From contig WGCB01000501.1 of assembly GCA_015494005.1 (NCBI GenBank), positions 1-7,258 of the forward strand: a stretch of 7,258 nucleotides of DNA, given 5' to 3'. Under the pieces are notes generated by a model that was not told the origin of the DNA, ran no database searches, and saw only the letters and a program-made list of their open reading frames with translations. This document shows, piece by piece, positions 1 to 6,200 of this stretch; the stretch's first letter is position 1; every line of letters starts with the position of its first letter. Source of the DNA: Caldilineaceae bacterium (GTDB taxonomy: Bacteria; Chloroflexota; Anaerolineae; Caldilineales; Caldilineaceae). The translations under genes were made by a program, and so were the position numbers.

Positions 1-204
1 CACGATGGACATGACCACGATCACCAGTTTGGGCGCGTCGCTCTCCCGCAGGAAGCGAAAGCCGAGGATGAACACGGCGATGGTCGCGGCCGGAATGGCC
101 ACGGCGATCAGCAGCCGGAGGAGGTACGCGAGGATCCGCTCCCGAAGCCCCAGGGGCTCCTCCAGGAGTGCAGCGTCAGCCGCGGACGGTGGTTTGCTTG
201 GCAT
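1..204 (-). CDS. ABC sugar transporter permease, N-terminal part (cut by window edge)
   Basis: Only the first 68 codons are present; the gene continues beyond the left edge. The start ATG has a good ribosome binding site, GGAGGG, 5 nt upstream. The protein begins with a charged, Pro/Ala-rich cytoplasmic stretch (residues 1-26), then a hydrophobic segment at about 31-52 (LLIAVAIPAATIAVFILGF) that looks like the first transmembrane helix, a short charged loop (RESDAPK), and the start of a second hydrophobic segment. This fits the N-terminus of a MalF/AglF-type permease of a carbohydrate importer. Identification rests mainly on position: it follows the sugar-binding lipoprotein by 68 nt on the same strand, the normal order binding protein-permease-permease. 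The diagnostic EAA loop would lie outside the window, so the exact permease class cannot be told. Confidence 0.75.
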   Translation of the reverse strand, partial: MPSKPPSAADAALLEEPLGLRERILAYLLRLLIAVAIPAATIAVFILGFRFLRESDAPKLVIVVMSIV

Positions 205-272
205 GGAATCCCTCCTGAGGGTAGGAGGAGGTGCGACGCACCCACTGGAGCGCGCCGCACCTCCCAGCAACC
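205..272 (-). promoter_or_regulatory. Intercistronic stem-loops between binding protein and permease
   Basis: In transcript sense, GGAGGTGCG (264-256) can pair perfectly with CGCACCTCC (235-227), a 9-bp GC-rich stem with a 20-nt loop, starting 8 nt after the binding-protein stop. An alternative small hairpin uses GGTGC/GCACC at 242-238 and 234-230, so the two folds compete. A second hairpin, CCCTC-AG-GAGGG (221-210), covers the permease ribosome binding site GGAGGG. No U-tract follows the large stem, so it is not a normal intrinsic terminator. A role in lowering permease expression or protecting the upstream 3' end is inferred, as is known for other binding-protein/permease junctions such as malE-malF. 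Confidence 0.5.
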
Positions 273-1721
273 TTACTTCGGCCAGGCGGCGTCGATCTCC
301 GCCAGGGCCGTGTCCAGATCCACAGTGCCTGCGATCCAATCTGTCATGCCCTTCCAGAAGGAGCCAGCCCCCACTTCGCTGGGCATCAGATCCGAGCCAT
401 CGAAGCGGACACTGTCCGCCTCCTGGACGAACTGGGCCACCTTCCGCTCCACGTCGTCGCCGTACCAATCCAGGGAGGCGTCGTTGTGGGGCGAGAGGGC
501 GCCACCGCTGGCCAGCCAGGTCTTCAAGGACTCGCCAGTGGTGAAGAACTCCATCACAGCCCGCACCTCGGGCCGGTCGTTGAACATGGCGTAGATGTCG
601 CCGGCCACCAGGTAGGGTTTGCCGTACTGCTCGTCGATGGGCGGCAGGTAGAAGAAGTCGTAGTCCACGCCTGCTTCCAGGCCCTCGGGGAAGAAGCTGG
701 TGATGAAGTTGCCCTGCTTGTGCATCCAGCACTTGGGCGGATCTTCGAACATGGGCGCGGGGGCGTCACCGAAGAAGGTGGAGACGATGCCCTCCCGTCC
801 ACCGAAGACATAGTCTGGGTTGAGCCAGATCTCAGCCATGATCTCCGCGGCGTGCTTCACCTCCGGGGAGGTGAAGGGCAGTTCGCCCCGGGTCCACTTG
901 TCGTAGTTCTCCAGGGAGGTGGTGCGCAGCATGATCTCTTCCATCCAGTCTGTGGCCGGCCAGCCCGTGGCCGTCCCAGACTCGATGCCGATGCACCAGG
1001 CCGTGTCCCCATCGTCCGCGATCTGCTGGGTCAGCTCCATCATCTCGTCCCAGGTCTGAGGGATGGGGTATCCGGCTTCATCCCAGGCCTTCTTGGGGTA
1101 CCAGACCTGGCTCTTGCCGTTGAAGCGAGCCCAGACCCCGGCCATGATCTCTCCCTCCGGGCTGTCCATCATGGCCATGTCCAGCCAGGCCTGCTTGTAG
1201 TTCTTCTTCAGCCAGTCCATGTTCATGAACGAGCTCACGTCCACCACCTTGCCAGCCTTGGCCAGGTTGCCCAGCAGGCCGGGCTGGGGGAAGTCGGCGA
1301 TGTCCGGCGGATCGCCTGCATCCACCCGTACGGAGATGGTGGTCTCAAATTCTTTGGAGCCGGTGTACTGGATGTCGATGCCAGTCTTCTTTTCGAACTC
1401 GGCCACCGACTCGTTGAACTTCACCTCGTCCGGTCCGGTGAAAGGGCCGAACATGGTGACGACCGTTCCCGCGTACTCACCGGCCAGGGCTTTGTCCAGG
1501 TGAGGCTGGCCCGTGCCGGACATCTCGGCCGGGGCCTCTTCCTGGGCTGGGGCGGCTTCCTCCGCAGCGGGAGCGGCCTCTTCCGCAGCGGGAGCGGCCT
1601 CTTCCGCGGCTGGCGCGGCCTCCTCTGCGGCCGGGGCCGCGGGCTGCTGGGCCGGGCAGGCAGTCAACACCAGCGCCAGGGCCAGCAACAGGGCAAATAG
1701 CGTGAAAAACTTTCGGTTCAT
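273..1721 (-). CDS. Extracellular solute-binding lipoprotein of a sugar ABC importer (AglE-like)
   Basis: 482 residues. It captures a sugar outside the membrane and delivers it to the permease encoded next. Residues 1-22 are a lipoprotein signal: MNRK, a hydrophobic stretch, then the lipobox L19-T20-A21-C22, with C22 as the lipidated cysteine. Residues 29-63 are five heptads of the APAAEEA type, a flexible linker that probably lifts the domain off the envelope. The rest is a family 1 type binding domain. It includes KKTGIDIQYTGSKEFET (about 111-127), VRVDAGDPPDIADFPQPG (about 131-148) and a C-terminal LMPSEVGAGSFWKGM block. To my recollection these blocks are typical of AglE, the alpha-glucoside binding proteins; the substrate itself is inferred. 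The start is supported by AAGGAG 9 nt upstream and by the signal peptide beginning directly at this Met. The gene follows the LacI regulator by 245 nt, and the permease follows it by 68 nt. Confidence 0.93.
   Translation of the reverse strand: MNRKFFTLFALLLALALVLTACPAQQPAAPAAEEAAPAAEEAAPAAEEAAPAAEEAAPAQEEAPAEMSGTGQPHLDKALAGEYAGTVVTMFGPFTGPDEVKFNESVAEFEKKTGIDIQYTGSKEFETTISVRVDAGDPPDIADFPQPGLLGNLAKAGKVVDVSSFMNMDWLKKNYKQAWLDMAMMDSPEGEIMAGVWARFNGKSQVWYPKKAWDEAGYPIPQTWDEMMELTQQIADDGDTAWCIGIESGTATGWPATDWMEEIMLRTTSLENYDKWTRGELPFTSPEVKHAAEIMAEIWLNPDYVFGGREGIVSTFFGDAPAPMFEDPPKCWMHKQGNFITSFFPEGLEAGVDYDFFYLPPIDEQYGKPYLVAGDIYAMFNDRPEVRAVMEFFTTGESLKTWLASGGALSPHNDASLDWYGDDVERKVAQFVQEADSVRFDGSDLMPSEVGAGSFWKGMTDWIAGTVDLDTALAEIDAAWPK
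1533..1637 (-). repeat. 21-bp in-frame tandem repeat encoding the lipoprotein linker
   Basis: Five consecutive 21-bp units encode residues 29-63, with consensus heptad A-P-A-A-E-E-A; the last unit has Q instead of A. Two neighbouring units, 1561-1581 and 1582-1602, are identical at all 21 bases, and the flanking units have diverged at several positions. Exact identity of adjacent copies points to recent unit duplication by slippage, while the reading frame is kept. The product is an acidic, disordered spacer just after the lipidated cysteine. Confidence 0.9.
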
Positions 1722-1804
1722 AGTGCATTTCTCCTTGTGTGGTTCGGCTCAAACAGATCCGAATCGAAACGGTGGAAAAGGGTGTCTCGAATAGACAGTA
1801 TCAC
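1718..1804 (-). other. Possible 28-codon leader ORF overlapping the lipoprotein start
   Basis: A GTG codon at 1804 opens a 28-codon frame whose TGA stop overlaps the ATG of the binding-protein gene (ATGA arrangement). Upstream lies AGAAAGGAGGTG, complementary to the 16S rRNA tail, but it ends 11 nt before the GTG (13 nt from the GGAGG core), which is longer than usual. The predicted peptide (start MILSIRDTLFHRF) has no recognisable motif. Translational coupling would be possible if it is translated. A chance frame remains at least as likely. Confidence 0.15.
1731..1736 (-). promoter_or_regulatory. Ribosome binding site of the binding-protein gene
   Basis: AAGGAG in transcript sense, 9 nt before the ATG at 1721. 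This is the site expected to serve the lipoprotein start. A second ATG lying only 2 nt after it, in another frame, is too close to be used. Confidence 0.7.
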
Positions 1805-1833
1805 AGTCTGTGCACCACCTCCTTTCTGGTGCA
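1802..1833 (-). promoter_or_regulatory. Hairpin with strong Shine-Dalgarno-like loop in the lipoprotein leader
   Basis: In transcript sense, TGCACCA (1833-1827) pairs with TGGTGCA (1817-1811) around the 9-nt loop GAAAGGAGG. The 12-nt string AGAAAGGAGGTG (1827-1816) is complementary to the usual 16S rRNA 3' tail. Directly after it comes the interrupted palindrome CACAG-A-CTGTG (1812-1802). The element sits about 80-110 nt before the binding-protein start codon, in the 245-nt spacer after the regulator gene. A ribosome standby site, a leader-ORF binding site or a regulatory hairpin are all possible; the sequence alone does not decide. Confidence 0.4.
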
Positions 1834-1966
1834 GGCTCCATCTACCTCATCAGATGGGCGCTGAATCTTGCATCGTCCAGGCAAGAATCTGGTGGATCGA
1901 TGTGCTTCTGGGAGACGAGCGCTCGGGTGGAAAGAGCCATGGTTCTGCGCTTCGATCCGGCGCGCG

Positions 1967-3025
1967 TCACGGATGAGTGCTCTCCGAAGGGGCCACACCC
2001 GATTGCAGGCCCGCTTTCGCCCCACAGGATTCCCGCACCACCAAGGTGAGGGGCAGCTCCTGGGCCAGGGTCTCCAGGGGCTCCTTGGCCAGCAGTTGGA
2101 CCAGGGCCTGGGCGGCCAGGCGGCCCATCCGCCGCATGGGCTGGCGGACGGTGGTCAGGGCGGCAAAGGCGGCCAGCTCGATGTCGTCGAACCCCACCAG
2201 GGCCACGTCCCCGGGGACCCGAAGTCCCCGCTGGTGGATCTGCTCCATGGCGCCCAGGGCCAGCATATCGCTGGCCGCGAAGACAGCCGTGGGCGGATCC
2301 GGCCGCTCCAGGAGCTGGGCCATGGCCGCGGCCCCTCGGGCTCGGGTGTGGCCCTGGCTCTCCACGATCAGGCTGGGCTCCGCTTCCACCCCGGCTGCCT
2401 CCAGGGCCTGGAGATAGCCCAGGCGTCGATCCTGGCCCGGCCAGTTCCCCTGGGGGCCGTTGGGCCGCTGGAAGTGGTCCTGGATGTAGGCGATGCGGCG
2501 ATGGCCCAGCTCCAGCAGGTGTTGAGTGGCCATCCGGCCGCCTCGGACGTTGTCCACGAAGATCGAGGGCAGCCCTTCCTGGTGGTAGTCGGTGACCACC
2601 ACGGGGATCTGGTAGCGGCGAAAACGCTGGAGGAAATGCTCTTCCGGGGCGAAGGAGACGGCGATGACCCCGTCCAGGCGCAGGCCTTCCAACAGGTTCT
2701 CCAGGACCAGGTCCCGGCGCTCCGGGGATTCGATGCTGTAGACCACCAGCTCGTAGCCGGCCTTGGAGATCACCTGCTCGATGCCCTGGAGCACCGCCAC
2801 CTGGAAGGGGCTGGTGAGGAAGCTGAGCAGCACGCCGATGCTCCGCACCCGCTGACGGGAAAGGTTGCGGGCCATGGGATTGGGCTTGTAGCCCAGCTGC
2901 TCGATGGCGGCCAACACCCGGGCGCGGGTCTCCGGGCTCACCCGGTCACTGTCGTTGATGACCCGGGAGACGGTGCCGATGCCTACGCCAGCTGCCTTGG
3001 CCACATCGTAGATGGTGACAGCCAC
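1967..3025 (-). CDS. LacI/GalR-family transcriptional regulator
   Basis: 352 residues, a normal length for the family. It binds operator DNA as a dimer or tetramer and is released by a sugar ligand. Residues 3-24 form the helix-turn-helix (IYDVAKAAGVGIGTVSRVIN), and residues 48-58 the hinge helix (KPNPMARNLSR). From about 60 onward is a periplasmic-binding-protein-like sensor domain, with IGVLL at 63-67, the VDNVRGG loop at 157-163, FAASDMLALG at 249-258 and the late GFDD motif at 278-281. Translation starts at GTG, because the HTH begins immediately after it and AGGGG lies 7 nt upstream. The gene precedes a sugar-binding lipoprotein and permease, its probable targets. Its own promoter carries a perfect LacI-type operator, so autorepression is likely. 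The inducer is not identifiable here; an alpha-glucoside is inferred from the neighbouring binding protein. Confidence 0.95.
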   Translation of the reverse strand: MAVTIYDVAKAAGVGIGTVSRVINDSDRVSPETRARVLAAIEQLGYKPNPMARNLSRQRVRSIGVLLSFLTSPFQVAVLQGIEQVISKAGYELVVYSIESPERRDLVLENLLEGLRLDGVIAVSFAPEEHFLQRFRRYQIPVVVTDYHQEGLPSIFVDNVRGGRMATQHLLELGHRRIAYIQDHFQRPNGPQGNWPGQDRRLGYLQALEAAGVEAEPSLIVESQGHTRARGAAAMAQLLERPDPPTAVFAASDMLALGAMEQIHQRGLRVPGDVALVGFDDIELAAFAALTTVRQPMRRMGRLAAQALVQLLAKEPLETLAQELPLTLVVRESCGAKAGLQSGVAPSESTHP

Positions 3026-3198
3026 TGGAACGCCCCTGGTTCAGCCGCGGAACTGCGCGGTGCTGCGCGGCGCTGGATCTGGACAGAAGTTGGACAGGTA
3101 CAGGCGGGGGATGGGATGTCGAGTGTGCGAAAGAGCAGGATTTTGTTTTGGGATGAAGAACGAACCACAGGATGGACGTCACGGGGGAGCAGGAAGCA

Positions 3199-3212
3199 TG
3201 GAAGCGCTTCCA
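3199..3212. promoter_or_regulatory. LacI-family operator, perfect 14-bp palindrome
   Basis: TGGAAGCGCTTCCA reads identically on both strands and has the central CG typical of LacI/GalR-family operators; it also fits the broad CcpA cre pattern TGNAANCGNWNNCW. It begins 8 bp downstream of the -10 box of the regulator promoter, which places it at about +2 to +15. A further copy of the half-site GGAAGC lies at 3192-3197, 2 bp from the palindrome. A regulator bound here would block RNA polymerase, so autorepression of the regulator and any co-transcribed transport genes is the natural reading. Confidence 0.85.
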
Positions 3213-3220
3213 CTAAGGCC

Positions 3221-3250
3221 ATTATAGGCCCGGGAAGAAGGCTTTGTCAA
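3221..3250 (-). promoter_or_regulatory. Sigma70-type promoter of the LacI regulator gene
   Basis: TTGACA (3250-3245) and TATAAT (3226-3221) both match the housekeeping consensus exactly, with an 18-bp spacer. The -10 box is itself flanked by GGCC on both sides. Predicted transcription start is near 3214, leaving a leader of about 189 nt before the GTG start at 3025. The LacI-type palindrome starts next to the predicted start point. Confidence 0.85.
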
Positions 3251-3276
3251 GGGGTTTGCGCAAATTGGGGTCGGGA

Positions 3277-6200
3277 TCACCAGGGACGCCTGGCTTGGAC
3301 GCGCCGGCGCAGCTCCGGGGCCAGGGGCGGGGACACCTGGTCGAAGGAGATGCCGGCCAAGCGCAGCCGATCCTGGAGGGGTTGGGCCTCCTCCGGGGAG
3401 AAGCCCAGCAGGGTCACGTGACGGGCTTCCAGGGCCTCCTCCTGGTTGGCAGCCACGTGGGGCTGGAAGGCCTCCGCGTACTGGAGCAGGGCCTGCAGCT
3501 CGGCCATGTCCGCTGGGGGCGCGGCCAGGAGGATGGCGTGCTCGTATCGGGGCGGTTGGGGCGAAGGCGTGGGCGCGGGAGCCGGGCTGGGCATGGGCTT
3601 CTCGGGCTTGGTGCCCTCTGGGGGCAGGGGACGCACCACCGTGGGGCCAGAGGCCACGCCGCTGCGCCGGAAGGTGACCATGAGCACCTCCCGGCCGGTG
3701 AGCTCCACCTCGGCCTTCACGTCCATGCCCTCGGGCTCCACCACGTAGCGGCCTGGGCCCAGAGGACTGAACTCCAGGGCAAACTCGCCGTACTCCTGCT
3801 TGCTGCCTGTGCGCTGGGTGATGCCAGCCCAGCCCTCGGTGTAGATGCGCACCGGCCAGTCCATGCGCCCCAGCACCTCCGCGCGGACCACGCTGAAGCC
3901 CGGGCCTCGCCCTGCCGGGCGCACCTCCGCCACCCACTCCGCCTCCACCGGCGGGAAGATCACCTCCCAACCCTGGAGGCCATCCACCACTAGGTTCTCC
4001 TGGAGATAGGTCTCGGCCACGCTCAGGGTGTAGATCCCCGGGGGCAGGTTGCGGAAGGTGAAGCGGTCGTGGCGGCCCACCTCCTGCTCCAGGCGGCCTC
4101 CCTGGGCCTCCACCAGGACCGCCGTCTTGCCTGCCGTGCCCGGCGCGACGCCGGTGATGACGCTGATGGCGTGCTTCCCCTGGGATGGGGCCGGCTCCTC
4201 CGGGGAGGGCACCACCAGGTTCACCTCCACCTGGTTGCTGCCGTCCAGGGTGATGCGAGGGTGGCGGGTCAGCTCCTCCCAGCCCACCACCTCCAGGGTG
4301 TAGATGCCTGGGCCCAGATCCTGGAACTGGAAGCCCTCGTCCGGACCCACGGTCTGCTCCCAGCGCTGGGGCTGCTTGTCCATCAGGGCCACGGTGAGCC
4401 CGGCCCCGTTGACCACCCGGCCGAAGATCCGGGAGCTGTGGGAGGCTTCCTCCGGGCTGGGCTCGGTGAAGACGAACTCCACGAAGGCCACCCGATCCAG
4501 CTCCACCCGCACCGGCGCCTCCAGGGTGAGGGGCTGGCCCTGGTCGTCCTTCAGCCCCAGGACCTCCACCACGTAGTTGCCTGCGCCCAGGGGGGCGATC
4601 TCGCAGGCGAACTCGCCGTACTCCGCCTTGCTGCCCGTGGTCACCGGGTTGCTCTCCCAGCCCTCGGTGCGGGCCTTCACCTCCAGCCCCTTGTGCCCCT
4701 CCACGCTGCAGCGGATGATGCCGAAACCTGGGCTCTCCCCGCCGTCTCGGATGGTGTAGCCCCAGCCGAAGACGGCCAGCTCCACGCGCTTTTCCTCCCG
4801 GCCATCCAGGGTGATGCCGGCCTGGCGGCTGCCCGGCGGCTCCTGCACGCTGGCCGTGTAGTCCCCTGGGGGCAGGTTGAGGAAGCGGAAGGAGCCGTCC
4901 TCCCGGGCCACCGTCTGCAGGGACTCGCCGTCCTGCTGGCGGACCAGGAGGAGGGTGGCCTGGGCCCCACCCCGCACCTGGCCCTGGAGGATGCTCTCCC
5001 GGGGCTCTTCGGGGGAAGGCGCGGCCAGGTCGAAGGTCAAATGGACCATCCGCTGCCCTGGGGCCACCTGCACCTCCTGCTGCAGAGGCGTCTCCAGGAT
5101 GGCCACCTGGTAGCGGCCTGGGGCCACCTCTGGGAAGCGAAAACGGCCCTGGTCGTCCAGCTCCGTCCGGGCCAGCTCCTGGAACTCCTCCCCGGGCCCC
5201 TTGCGTTTCAGGAGCACAGTCCGGGGTCCGTCCGGGTGGAGGACCACGCCCTGGATCACGGCCTTCTGCACCGGCGTCTCCTGCCAGGCCCGGGGCACCT
5301 TGGGCTCGGCCTTCAGGGCGTCCACGATGGGCAGTTTGCCTCCGGGCCAGCGGCTGCTGTACCAGGCATGGCCTTCCCACCAGGAGCTGGGGCTGCCCAG
5401 CTCGAAATTGGCCATGAGCCAGAAGGCGGAGCAGAAGAAATAGTTGGGTGCGGGAGGGAAGCGTTTGCTCGTCCCCATGAGGACCCGGCAGGCCTCCAGG
5501 GTCTGGGCCATGTGCAGGTTGGGGGTGGTGGCCGGGTAGCGGGGATCCGCGGCCTCGCCCACCAGGTAGCCGTCCTCCGTGGCCAGGATGGGGATGCTGC
5601 GGCCGATGTGCTGGCGGACCAGGGCGTCGAAGCGCTCGTAGGCCAGCCAGCAGGAGGCGTCGTCCATGATGGTGGCGCCTGGGTTGCTGTGCTCCTGGCG
5701 CAGGCGGTTCACCTCCTCCAGGGAGCGTCCGCTCCAGGCGTCACCCTCCCACTGCTCCTGGCGCAGGGCCTCGTAAAACTCTCGGGTGTAGGGCGCGCCC
5801 TCCTGGTTGCCGGCGTCGTAGGGGTAGTCCAGGGGATGGTTCACCGAGTAGTTGTGGACCGCCTGCCAGACCGGCCCGTGGAAGAGGTCGGCCCGGCCCT
5901 TCTCCACGATCTTGCCCACGATGTCCCAGCGGGTGCCGGTGGAGACGGCTGGCACCCCGGGCATGCCTCCCCGCTCCAGGATGGCCTCCATGTCGATGAT
6001 GGCGTTCTCGGCCACGATGTCCAGGGCATTGGGCGGCACCTGGCCCCCCTCCCACTCCAGGCCCAGGTCCGGCTCGTTGTTGAACTCGAAGTAGCTGACG
6101 CCGGCCCGGATCAGATCCTCCACCGCGGCCAGCTCTTTGGAGCTCAGGTGGCCCGGGTTGGGCTTGGGCCGGTAGATGCGCACGATGGGCATGAAACCCT

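Noticed and set aside
231..1700. 489-codon open frame on the plus strand, opposite the lipoprotein gene
   Set aside because: Mirror frame of the binding-protein gene; no domain, no ribosome binding site, and its end is the antisense of the 21-bp repeat.
1764..1777. Degenerate LacI operator near the lipoprotein start (around CGAAACGGT)
   Set aside because: Only 8 of 14 positions match and symmetry is poor, so it is not called as an operator.
1844..1863. Hairpin CCATCT/AGATGG after the regulator gene as a terminator
   Set aside because: Only 6 bp with an 8-nt loop and no U-tract in the transcript; not a credible intrinsic terminator.
1801..2025. 74-codon minus-strand frame overlapping the end of the regulator gene
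   Set aside because: Starts inside the regulator in another frame without a ribosome binding site; no motif.
2983..3222. 79-codon minus-strand frame beginning at the TATAATGG of the regulator promoter
   Set aside because: Its ATG overlaps the -10 box and so lies upstream of the predicted transcript start; it would not be transcribed from this promoter.
1868..3421. 517-codon open frame on the plus strand across the regulator gene
   Set aside because: It runs antisense through the whole LacI gene and its promoter and into the next gene; composition is that of a shadow frame.
3179..5380. 733-codon minus-strand frame inside the glycosidase-like gene
   Set aside because: Frame-shifted shadow dominated by Gly, Pro, Arg and Ala; it lacks any motif, while the neighbouring frame carries the conserved modules.
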